The notes under the pieces were generated by a model. The model made no database searches. It was not told the origin of the DNA and saw only the letters and a program-made list of their open reading frames with translations. The translations under genes and the position numbers were made by a program. A stretch of DNA of 18,912 nt from an uncultured Bartonella sp. (GTDB lineage Bacteria; Pseudomonadota; Alphaproteobacteria; Rhizobiales; Rhizobiaceae), in the NCBI GenBank assembly GCA_943913205.1, contig CALTWN010000018.1, positions 1 to 18,912 of the forward strand, given 5' to 3'. Below, piece after piece: positions 1 to 7,485 of the stretch (positions within the stretch are counted from its first letter, which is position 1; the number at the start of each line of letters is the position of its first letter).

Positions 1-1917
1 TCTCTTATGTATCTATAAGGGGTAAGGGTACTTCTAAGTTTTTTATCTTTTCTACAGAAACTAAATTTTTAATTGCAGATCCTCTATTAGCTAAATTAAC
101 CCAAGACTCAAAAAATAATTTTAAGTATTTAGGTCTTACACTTTCATTAGGGGTAATCTTTAATAATGCTTAATTAATAATACCTTCCTTGAAGCCTTTT
201 TCTATAATTGCAAGTTTTCCAATAGTTCCTGAATAACTTATTATTAAATCATTTTCTTTTTCAGAAAACTTTTCATTTCTTGGTTTTTATGTTTAATCTT
301 CTAAAGACAAATCGGCTTAAATAACGTTTATTTGCTCGTAGATTTTATAACCCTCTTTTACAAAATTTTAGACTAGATCCAAAAAGACCCCTTGTTAATT
401 TACAAATTTCAGCTAATTTCACTACGCTACTCTGTGCGTGTTTATAGAGCCTGCCGCCTTTTTCAGTTCTTAGAGAATCTTTTAGGCTTTCAGCATGCTT
501 AATTGAATTATAAATCTCTTCTAGTTTTTCAACTTTTTTTGTTCATCTAAGCGCGGAACAGAGATTTCTATAGAGGTAGAAAAATTTTTAGCTATATGTA
601 AAGATGAGTTTCCTCCAGTTCCTACAATTAAATATTCTTTTATATAATCAGCACTATTACTTTATTTTAACTTTACGACTAGAGGTAAAAAATTGATATT
701 CTCATTTTATGTTGTCTTCACTTGCTTTTCGTTTTGACCTTGGTGCAAACTCAATAAAATTCCCTAATTTTTTTAGAATACAAGTTTTTTTAATTTGTAT
801 ATTTTCTTTTTTCAGTAAAAGAAGGTATTTATCATTTTTTATTTGATCTTTATAAAGTACAGAAAAACCTAATTTTTCTAACCTATCTTTATCTACAAAA
901 TTAAGTTCTTTTTAACTAAAAATTGTATCTATATCTCTTTGCCCATCTATTTTTTACCTTTTTGCATCTAAGCTAAATCCATCGTTTTTTACATTAAAAT
1001 ACCAAATATGTTTTTTTGCTTATTTGTTTGTTTTTTAATAAGTAAAATACTACTTTTAACACCGGTGGTTTTACTAAATAAACCACTTTGTAAAAATATA
1101 ACAATTTCTAACTCATGTTTTTCTACAATTTGCTTACGTAACCTAATATATTCTTTGCTGCTATCAAACAAAACATCTTCTGGAACTAAAATATCTGCTC
1201 TTGCATTAGAAGTATCACTTAAAGCATCTAAACAATGTAAAACACCAGTGATTTCTGCAGACTTAGTGTTATATCCATAGTTAATAGCATATTCATTTTA
1301 GCAACTCTAAACATTTCTGTTTCTGCATCATCATAAGCTTCTTTAAAATGGTTAGTAATTCTTCACCTCTTTTGTCCTTTATTTTATTCCATCTACACCA
1401 AGAGGCGAGCTGTTTTATTAATAAATTTTCTTGTTCAGCAAATTCATCTATAATTTTTAAGAAAAGTATATTACAAAGAAGCGCAATCCGAGGCCTACCA
1501 CCACTTACACCAGCATCTCTAAAATTATTAATTAGTGACAAGGTAATTAAGAGCTGTGGAGTAGTTAAGAAGTTTATCTACCTGTTCTTTGTTTAAATAC
1601 AAAAGTTTTTTTATCTTAGTATGATAAGATTTTGTGAAAATACTATTTATTGCAAATATGATTGGAGCCTGTAAAGATGTGGCATAATCTATACCTTGAA
1701 AGATAGCTTTCTTTAAGTTTTCATATGATTTCTTCGTTTCAATAATAGCTATTGGCTGATCTAAATTTTTACTATATAAAACATAGTCAGGTCGCTTTCT
1801 GCCTAGAATTTAGCTTTGTCTTGCTGTTTCAAGTCGTTGTCTGTATATACGAGAATTATCCCATCCTAAATTTCTCAACTGCTTATCTATCAAAGCCTCA
1901 ACTGCTCTTTCATTCAT
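1..1917 (-). pseudogene. Decayed single-chain restriction-modification protein (R-M-S fusion), partial at left edge
   Basis: Reading leftward from an ATG at 1917 (AGGAA ribosome site at 1927-1931), fragments in shifting frames follow the order of a restriction enzyme. First is an HsdR-type nuclease domain: MNERAVEALIDKQLRNLGW, then a PDY metal-site motif and an ETK motif (PD-(D/E)xK) at about 1690-1800. Next is an HsdM-like part: FRDAGVSGG and LFLKIIDE near 1450-1535, VAKMNM near 1290, then ADILVPEDVLFDSSKEYIRL and GVKSSILLIKK near 1030-1195, and WYFNVKNDGFSLDAK near 965-1010. Last is an HsdS-like part with two recognition domains: FIEFAPRSKRKASED, YLIVGTGGNSSLHIAKNF, a VEKLEEIYNSIKHAESLK linker, then VKLAEICKLTRG and ISYSGTIGKLAI. 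In-frame stops are visible (for example TAA at 1810-1812, IN*ALL near 165, DT*E near 10), as are at least six frameshifts. No start codon separates the M and S parts, which supports one ancestral polypeptide, as in AloI-like type IIB enzymes. It cannot be functional. Confidence 0.85.
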
Positions 1918-1933
1918 AACAATAAATTCCTAT

Positions 1934-1962
1934 TATCTTATACTAAAGAATAGTATAAGATA
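1934..1962. promoter_or_regulatory. Perfect 11-bp inverted repeat upstream of the R-M pseudogene
   Basis: TATCTTATACT at 1934-1944 is repeated as its exact reverse complement at 1952-1962, with a 7-base centre (AAAGAAT). It lies three bases upstream of the AGGAA ribosome site and 16 bases upstream of the start codon of the decayed restriction gene. It could be an operator for a repressor, since many R-M operons are controlled through such repeats, or an RNA hairpin limiting translation. It has no U-tract in the R-M direction, so it is not an obvious terminator. Confidence 0.45.
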
Positions 1963-2295
1963 TACTCTATTTCCTACTTGTTATTAAAGGATAATTACAT
2001 TAAATTTATTAAGCTAATCCAAACCTACAACCAATTGACACATTAATTAATTTATATCGTGTAATTAAGAATAGTTTTTAGACATTTTTTATTTTAATTA
2101 AAAAATATTTATTCAAAATAATTAGCAAAACATACACATACAAAATCTACAGCTCAAACCATCAGATTTTATAAATAATATAAATGCGCATTTGAGAATA
2201 AATAAATTTAAGCTAAATATAGCATATGTGTATTATACAAAATTTTTATTTTAAAAAATATTTAATGATTAGATAAAATATCCTAAAAACATAAC
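1963..2295. other. AT-rich gene-free spacer
   Basis: I see no convincing coding frame, RNA gene or repeat family here. The stretch is almost entirely A and T with stops in all frames. A short A/T-only hairpin (ATTTTTT at 2084-2090 with AAAAAAT at 2100-2106) and the run near 2240-2265 could act in transcription termination at the end of the flagellar operon, but with such base composition they may be chance. The promoter of the decayed R-M gene should lie in its left part. Confidence 0.5.
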
Positions 2296-2757
2296 CTAAG
2301 ATTCAATGGCTTTCTTTACTACATCTAAACTATAATAGGTAAAATGTCCTATAACCAACCCTTTTAGATAAGGTTTTCTAAAATGACTATTAACCTTAGA
2401 AATAATCTCAGCCTTTAAATCATTTAAATTAATTTTATCGATGACCTCTTCGCTTGTATATTTACCATAAATATTTTCAAGCAATGCATCATTAAGATAA
2501 TCTGACAAAGTAGACATGTCTATTTCTGTATATACTTTGTCATCAATAATATATACAAATTGAGCAATAATATAACCACAAATATCATTGTGATTTATAA
2601 TAGGTATATTAATAACTTCGCTTCGTTCATATCTCAGCTTATCTTGATTAGGAAGATTTACAACATTTTTATATTCGTAACTTTTTTTTATACCAATATA
2701 AAAACTAGAAAAAGCCAAAATAGCCAACCACAGACCAACGATAATAATTCTAAGCAT
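2296..2757 (-). CDS. Membrane-anchored protein of unknown function at the end of the flagellar operon
   Basis: This 153-residue protein begins with a hydrophobic segment (about residues 3-22, LRIIIVGLWLAILAFSSFYI) that should be a single N-terminal membrane anchor or uncleaved signal. It is followed by a short charged linker and a soluble domain with INIPIINHNDICGYIIAQF at about 49-67 and a helical C-terminal part. The ATG at 2757 has GGTGA about ten bases upstream. The gene lies 18 bases after the flgN-like gene in the same direction, so it is probably the last gene of the flagellar operon. The layout of one membrane segment plus an exported domain recalls FliL, but I see no FliL sequence signature. 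I do not recognise the family; a periplasmic flagellar accessory role is inferred from position only. Confidence 0.75.
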   Translation of the reverse strand: MLRIIIVGLWLAILAFSSFYIGIKKSYEYKNVVNLPNQDKLRYERSEVINIPIINHNDICGYIIAQFVYIIDDKVYTEIDMSTLSDYLNDALLENIYGKYTSEEVIDKINLNDLKAEIISKVNSHFRKPYLKGLVIGHFTYYSLDVVKKAIES

Positions 2758-2775
2758 TAAACTTTATTCACCTTA

Positions 2776-3273
2776 TTATTTAGCTACATCTTCTAAATTT
2801 TGGGTTAAACAATCATCAGCCTTATACGTACCGTCCGCCTCAAGCGCATTGGATTTCGCCTTTAATAATTCTACTAAGTCAGCAACAGCATCAAAATGAA
2901 GTTTCAGCAGATATTGATTACGTATTAGTTTTGGTTGAAGTTGCTTCAATTTAGCAATAATTTCCCCTTCTTGTTCATAATCTTCAAACTCCATAAGTTC
3001 ATCTTGTTTTTGCTCGATATCACGCAGCAATCTTATTTTTTGCGTATTTATATCCTGAAAATCTGGCATTTTTTGTGATTCAAGGGCTAAAATCTCTTGG
3101 TCTATTATATCTTCTAATTTGCAAATCGTAATCAAAAACTGTTTTATAGATAATTCACGGGGGGTATAAGACGATAAATCATCCTCAATTACTTCTACAT
3201 CGCTTTGCGTAAGAAGCGATTCATAGCCTTCTGACTCTTCAATATAATTATTTGCCACCAAATTATTCACCAT
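2776..3273 (-). CDS. flgN: FlgN-like flagellar export chaperone
   Basis: This 165-residue, almost wholly helical protein shows the FlgN layout. A first helix (about 44-66, ITICKLEDIIDQEILALES) is followed by a conserved K-x-x-L-L turn region (TQKIRLLRDIEQK), a long second helix, and a third helix around NQYLLKLHFDAVADLVELLKA that ends in a short YKADD segment, like the Y-x-x-x-G tail of FlgN proteins. FlgN is a cytoplasmic chaperone that holds the hook-filament junction proteins FlgK and FlgL ready for the flagellar export gate. The ATG at 3273 is preceded by AGGAAG. It follows the rod-binding protein gene by 42 bases in the same operon. The N-terminal 35 residues are acidic and probably disordered. 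Similarity is weak in sequence but good in layout and context. Confidence 0.7.
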   Translation of the reverse strand: MVNNLVANNYIEESEGYESLLTQSDVEVIEDDLSSYTPRELSIKQFLITICKLEDIIDQEILALESQKMPDFQDINTQKIRLLRDIEQKQDELMEFEDYEQEGEIIAKLKQLQPKLIRNQYLLKLHFDAVADLVELLKAKSNALEADGTYKADDCLTQNLEDVAK

Positions 3274-3315
3274 AACTTCCTATAAAATTAAATTAACAAA
3301 TATATCAAAGTAAAG

Positions 3316-3861
3316 CTAGACATTTTCTACTTTAAATGAATAAAGATTTTGTACAGAAGCAACATTATTGTCATCAATATTACCTTTAGAATATAAATTT
3401 TGGTCTGTATAATCAGCTAGCTGCTTTTCATTATGGTGCTTTTCTTGATTTTGAAGCATCTTAGCTATGCCTATTCCCCCAGCCTCTGCCATTTCCTTAC
3501 CAACAGCTTCAGACATCATAGAGCGCCATATATGACCGGCTTGTCCTTTACCAAACACCTGTGAGCTATCACTAGTAAACATATGATCGATAAAATTTTG
3601 CAAAATCACCGCCTCAAACTTTTTATAAGTATTATTAACTGAACTAACATTTATTTTTTTAGCACTTACATCATTGTATAAACTTGCTGTAACATGTAAT
3701 TTATTGCTAGCAATAATTTTATCAGAAAAAACAGGCATACCGTCCTTTACAGTGGAATTAGCAGATCTTGCTGCTTGTAATTTTTCTACCATAGCTTGAT
3801 ATCGCAATGGATCTGCAGCATTTACAACGCTTACCAACAAATCTTTTGAGGGATCTAACAT
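3316..3861 (-). CDS. flgJ: Flagellar rod-binding protein (FlgJ N-domain / CheL type)
   Basis: The C-terminal half carries the rod-binding domain: YKKFEAVILQNFIDHMFTS, then FGKGQAGHIWRSMMSEAVGK, then AEAGGIGIAKML. In the family this domain helps rod subunits assemble in the periplasm as the flagellum crosses the wall. The muramidase domain found at the C-terminus of enterobacterial FlgJ is absent, which is normal in alphaproteobacteria. The reading frame is open up to a TTG at 3891, but that codon has no ribosome site. I prefer the ATG at 3861, which has TTAGAG about eight bases upstream and gives a 181-residue product beginning MLDPSKDLLVSVVNAADP, like other short rod-binding proteins. Its neighbours are a coiled-coil gene upstream and the flgN-like gene downstream. 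Confidence 0.85.
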   Translation of the reverse strand: MLDPSKDLLVSVVNAADPLRYQAMVEKLQAARSANSTVKDGMPVFSDKIIASNKLHVTASLYNDVSAKKINVSSVNNTYKKFEAVILQNFIDHMFTSDSSQVFGKGQAGHIWRSMMSEAVGKEMAEAGGIGIAKMLQNQEKHHNEKQLADYTDQNLYSKGNIDDNNVASVQNLYSFKVENV

Positions 3862-3917
3862 AATAAAATCTCTAATTATAGCTTTAAACAAACTATCATT
3901 TTAAACTTATCTAAAGC

Positions 3918-4304
3918 TTACTTGCTCTCTTTATTAAGATTAGCATAGAGGTCATCTTCAAGCGCTAACAGATGTTGCTGCTCTTCCTCATCTTTACATG
4001 CTTGGTTATATTTATCATGGCTTATTTCAACCCTTTTTTGTGCTACTAAAAAGTCTCGCTTTCTTATATTTAAAACTTTATCAAGCTGTTTTTCTTGCGT
4101 ATAATTAAGTGAAATAGATTTTAACAACCAATTTTCATGTACTATTTTTACCTTTTCAGGATCATTTAAAAATTCAAGCAACTCTTGCTTTTTTTCTGTT
4201 AATTGAACTTTTCGTATTTGATCTGATTTAAGTTCTATTTCTGCTGCTGCTTTTAGAATTTTTTGCGCTTTTAAAATCTTTTTATATCGTTTGCTATTAA
4301 GCAT
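3918..4304 (-). CDS. Small coiled-coil protein between fliR and flgJ, FliJ-like
   Basis: The 128-residue product is highly charged (K/E/Q-rich), has no membrane segment, and consists of two long helices with heptad-like spacing: about residues 3-45 (KRYKKILKAQKILKAAAEIE) and about 75-115 (QLDKVLNIRKRDFLVAQKR). This size and antiparallel coiled-coil build resemble FliJ, the soluble stalk of the flagellar export ATPase complex that contacts FlhA. Its place directly after fliR (14-base gap) supports a role in export. However, no sequence motif proves the identity, and an unnamed small gene at this position is what I recall from Rhizobiales clusters. The ATG at 4304 is the only sensible start. 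It is clearly a real gene, but its function remains inferred. Confidence 0.7.
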   Translation of the reverse strand: MLNSKRYKKILKAQKILKAAAEIELKSDQIRKVQLTEKKQELLEFLNDPEKVKIVHENWLLKSISLNYTQEKQLDKVLNIRKRDFLVAQKRVEISHDKYNQACKDEEEQQHLLALEDDLYANLNKESK

Positions 4305-4318
4305 CTATACCACCATGC

Positions 4319-5101
4319 CTACATTTGCCTTGTTATCCAATTTAAAGTCTCTAGACTAAAATAATTTAATAATTCGGGTAATAGAATATATAATAATAAC
4401 AAACCGCCAAACATAACAGCAGATGTAGTTATAAAATATATAGGTATTATGGGGGTTAGCTTGTTAATAAGCCCCACAGCAAAATTTACTAAAATAGAAT
4501 AAACAATAAATGGGGAGCCTATACGTACTAAAGAATTAAACGCAGAAATTAAAGCATCGCTATAATCGCTAAGTGCTAGTTGGGTGTTAATAGATAAAGT
4601 GGGTTTAATAGAAAAATAAGAATTAACAAGGCCCTTTAAAACCGCCATATGCATATCCATTGCAAAAAATAATACTATAGCCGATACTGAAAAAAAATTC
4701 TCTAATATACCACCCGAACTACTATCTACAATACCAAAACTTTTTTGCGCTTGAAAGCCAAGCGCCAAAGAAACAACCGAGGATACAAATTGTAAGACAA
4801 GAAAAAAAACCTGCACCGATGCGCCCATAAGTGCACCAAGCATAGATTCAGAGCAAATAAGCAAAAAAAGTTTTGTATTTGTTATATTTGCTAAAAGCGG
4901 AACAATTTGCCCCTTAACCAAAGGTGTAATAGCAAGGCTGAAAGCAACAGCTAAAAATAACCGTACCTGCCTTGGTACACGAGGTGAAGAAAAAGCGGGC
5001 ATAAACATAATACAGCCCCCTACACGGGCAAACACTAAAAAAAATAGAATTACTAAATTATCTAAAGGAAGCTTGTATAGGGAAACAATTATTTGCTGCA
5101 T
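4319..5101 (-). CDS. fliR: Flagellar export gate protein FliR
   Basis: This 260-residue integral membrane protein has about six hydrophobic segments, including LVILFFLVFARVGGCIMFMP near the N-terminus. The F-x-R-x-G and PAFSSPRVPRQVRLFLAVAF regions are typical of FliR, as is ALGFQAQKSFGIVDSSSGG in the middle. FliR, with FliP and FliQ, forms the helical export pore at the centre of the basal body through which rod, hook and filament subunits pass. The length matches the family (about 250-265). The gene starts two bases after the flhA stop codon, so the two are very likely translated from one message. FliP and FliQ are not in the window and must be encoded elsewhere. Confidence 0.95.
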   Translation of the reverse strand: MQQIIVSLYKLPLDNLVILFFLVFARVGGCIMFMPAFSSPRVPRQVRLFLAVAFSLAITPLVKGQIVPLLANITNTKLFLLICSESMLGALMGASVQVFFLVLQFVSSVVSLALGFQAQKSFGIVDSSSGGILENFFSVSAIVLFFAMDMHMAVLKGLVNSYFSIKPTLSINTQLALSDYSDALISAFNSLVRIGSPFIVYSILVNFAVGLINKLTPIIPIYFITTSAVMFGGLLLLYILLPELLNYFSLETLNWITRQM

Positions 5102-5103
5102 AT

Positions 5104-7200
5104 TTATGATATAGAACCTATATTATTCAACTCAACACCCCGGGCTATTTCATTATGTGATAATATGGGTAATGAGGGAAACATACGTTCGATAACCATA
5201 CGAATATAATGTCTTATATCAGATGAGGTTATTATAGCAAATTCTTGTTTTTTTTCGATATGGTTTCGTATCTCAGCACTGGCCTCTTTACTAAAGCTTT
5301 CTAATTGTCTGGGGTCTATATCAAATTCTACCACTTCATTAGCATTATCGCGACGCAATGCATCATGAAAAACAGTTTCCCAATGTGAACCCAAACGTAA
5401 TACATTAATAACACCTGAGGGCGCTATATCACCGCATATTTGCGACGATATTCGCATACGAACATGCTCAACTATTTGATCAACTCGTCGCATATGCGCC
5501 GCCACTTCTGCAACAGCCTCTAAGATTAAATTTAAATTTCTAATAGAAACACGCTCAGATAATAAGGATTTAAATACTAATTGCAAGCCAGAGTAAGATA
5601 AATGCGCAGGACAAATATCGTCTAGTAATTTACGATATTCTGGCCCCATTTGATCAAGCAAAGTACGCATATCTTTATAAGAAAATAATTGTGACAAATT
5701 ATTGCGTATAACCTCGCTTAAATGAGTTAATAATACAGAAATATTATCTACAACCATGTAGCCTTCTTTTATCAACTCTGACCTAAAAGCTTCAGACGTT
5801 GCAAAGGCGGGCATACCAAAAGCAGGTTCAGTTACCATATCGCCAGGAATATTACTTGGTTTTGGTTTATTGCCAAGCATAACTAAAACATCGCCCAAAC
5901 GCATTTCATATTCTGCAATAGACGTACCATATATCTTAATACGATAGCCTTTTGTTGTGATATGCAAATCTTCACTAATATGAATTTCTGGCACAATAAA
6001 ACCATATTCTTTAGCAAATTTTCTTCGCATATTAACCATGCGCATACTTAACTCAGCTTGCTTTGGCATGAATTTGCTTGATAATTGCTTACCAAAACAA
6101 ATCTGCAAAGTTGGTACTAAAAGCGAGGTTTTTAATGATAATTTTTCTTCTTGCGCAGACTTTACCTCTTCTTGTTGTACTTGTGATAAGCGCTCATCTT
6201 CTTCTCTTTGTAGACGGCGCGGTATGATATATGCTGTTGCTGCCATTGCCACGGCCAATAAAGCAAAAGGCAAGAATGGTAATCCCGGCATCATTCCCAT
6301 AACACACAATAATACAGATGCCACATATAAAGCTTTAGGATAAGCGCCCAATTGGCTCAAAACAGCTTTCTCTGCTGAGCCGTGCACACCACCTTTTGAA
6401 ACAAGCAAACCAGCTGCCAATGAAACAATAAGAGCTGGCATTTGAGTAACCAAACCATCACCTACCGATAATTTAGTAAATATATCGGCGGCTTGCACAA
6501 CCTCCATATGGTGGCGCGTAACGCCTATAATTATACCACCAAAAATATTAACAGATGTAATAATAAGACCAGCAATAGCGTCACCACGTACGAATTTAGA
6601 GGCACCATCCATTGAACCAAAGAAAGAGCTTTCATCCTCAATTTCTTTACGACGCTCTTGTGCTTGCTGGTCGTTAATAAGACCAGCAGCTAAATCTGCA
6701 TCTATCGCCATTTGCTTACCTGGCATAGAATCCAATGTAAAGCGAGCGGCAACCTCGGCAATACGCGTAGCACCTTTTGTAATAACCACAAAGTTAATGA
6801 TAATAAGTATAGCGAAAACTACCAGCCCTATTACAAAGTCGCCCCCCATAACAAATTGAGAAAAACCATGAATAACATGTCCTGCGGCAAAAGTTCCCTC
6901 TTGCCCGTGAGAAAGAATAACACGCGTAGTTGCAATATTGAGCGAAAGCCTTAACATAGTAACAATAAGTAAAACAGTAGGAAAGGCTGAAAAATCTAAA
7001 GGTCTTTGTATCCATAAAGATACCATCAAAATAAGCACCGAAAGCGCAATGGAGCAAGAAAGCCCTAAATCTAAAACAATAGCAGGTACTGGCATAAAAA
7101 GCACAGTTAAAATAACTACAATACCTAAAGCGAAACCAACATCTGTACCAGAAAATCCTGTTTTAGAAACAGCATTATTACTATTTTTAATAGGCGCCAA
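5104..7200 (-). CDS. flhA: Flagellar export gate protein FlhA
   Basis: The 698-residue product has the full FlhA plan. About eight membrane segments fill residues 1-330, including the FHIPEP-family signature RLSLNIATTRVIL. A cytoplasmic loop (AIDADLAAGLINDQQAQERR) is involved in energy coupling in the family. A large soluble C-terminal domain (about 365-698) binds chaperone-substrate complexes. FlhA forms a nonameric ring above the export pore and uses the proton motive force. The start is a TTG, supported by AGGAGA at 7207-7212, six bases upstream; no nearby ATG fits the family N-terminus. It is the first gene of the operon here. The divergent region 7201-7485 must therefore carry its promoter, although I cannot point to a clear one. 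Confidence 0.97.
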   Translation of the reverse strand: MAPIKNSNNAVSKTGFSGTDVGFALGIVVILTVLFMPVPAIVLDLGLSCSIALSVLILMVSLWIQRPLDFSAFPTVLLIVTMLRLSLNIATTRVILSHGQEGTFAAGHVIHGFSQFVMGGDFVIGLVVFAILIIINFVVITKGATRIAEVAARFTLDSMPGKQMAIDADLAAGLINDQQAQERRKEIEDESSFFGSMDGASKFVRGDAIAGLIITSVNIFGGIIIGVTRHHMEVVQAADIFTKLSVGDGLVTQMPALIVSLAAGLLVSKGGVHGSAEKAVLSQLGAYPKALYVASVLLCVMGMMPGLPFLPFALLAVAMAATAYIIPRRLQREEDERLSQVQQEEVKSAQEEKLSLKTSLLVPTLQICFGKQLSSKFMPKQAELSMRMVNMRRKFAKEYGFIVPEIHISEDLHITTKGYRIKIYGTSIAEYEMRLGDVLVMLGNKPKPSNIPGDMVTEPAFGMPAFATSEAFRSELIKEGYMVVDNISVLLTHLSEVIRNNLSQLFSYKDMRTLLDQMGPEYRKLLDDICPAHLSYSGLQLVFKSLLSERVSIRNLNLILEAVAEVAAHMRRVDQIVEHVRMRISSQICGDIAPSGVINVLRLGSHWETVFHDALRRDNANEVVEFDIDPRQLESFSKEASAEIRNHIEKKQEFAIITSSDIRHYIRMVIERMFPSLPILSHNEIARGVELNNIGSIS

Positions 7201-7316
7201 ACCGCGTCTCCTATATTTACTCTAACCAAAGCTACATTACAAATTTATAATATAGCATATACTCACAACCTTGCCTGAATTTAGCATAAATAAATCTTTT
7301 ATCACACATATTTTAA

Positions 7317-7366
7317 AATATTACATATTGTAATATTACAATATGTATGATAAATTGTAATATTAT
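7317..7366. promoter_or_regulatory. Operator cluster: 26-bp perfect palindrome with flanking repeats and a promoter-like pair
   Basis: A perfect 26-bp palindrome spans 7322-7347, centred on TGTAATATTACA. The unit AATATTAC recurs at 7317 and 7332, and as AATATTAT at 7359, giving three related units at 15- and 27-base spacing. A -35-like TTACAA (7336-7341) lies in the palindrome and a -10-like TAATAT (7358-7363) in the third unit, 16 bases apart, so a bound repressor would block this promoter. It reads toward the small peptide and the DUF442 gene. ArsR-family repressors such as BigR, which control DUF442/Blh genes in other proteobacteria, bind AT-rich palindromes, but I cannot match an exact consensus. 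Control of flhA on the other side is also possible. Confidence 0.5.
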
Positions 7367-7385
7367 AGATATTGAGAGATTCGAA

Positions 7386-7478
7386 ATGACTGAATTGTTA
7401 AAAACGGCAATATTTTATTCCACTGTTATTATAAGTTTATATGCGGTTTTAACAGCTGTTATAGCAAGTAGTATATAA
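7386..7478 (+). CDS. Possible 30-residue single-span membrane peptide
   Basis: An ATG at 7386 opens a 30-codon frame (MTELLKTAIFYSTVIISL..., ending IASSI). It is preceded by a good ribosome site, GAGAG at 7374-7378. The product is a polar N-terminus followed by about 22 hydrophobic residues, which is one membrane helix. It ends seven bases before the ATG of the DUF442 gene, which itself has no visible ribosome site, so translation of the two could be coupled. I know of no family for it. The alternative is a chance frame in AT-rich leader DNA, where isoleucine, leucine, tyrosine and valine codons are favoured. The ribosome site, the spacing and the operator upstream argue mildly for a real gene. 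Confidence 0.4.
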   Translation: MTELLKTAIFYSTVIISLYAVLTAVIASSI

Positions 7479-7485
7479 ATTATAA

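Noticed and set aside
1008..1280. 90-codon plus-strand frame over the decayed R-M gene
   Set aside because: It is the antisense of clear HsdM-like fragments on the minus strand, its product is low-complexity hydrophobic, and it has no ribosome site.
1293..1541. 82-codon minus-strand frame starting with TTG as a separate small gene
   Set aside because: Its residues (FRDAGVSGG, LFLKIIDE) are the N-terminal part of the methylase domain, and the similarity continues upstream in another frame, so it is one fragment of the pseudogene.
6038..6343. 101-codon plus-strand frame inside flhA
   Set aside because: It is a shadow of the flhA coding sequence with no family resemblance and no promoter or ribosome site.
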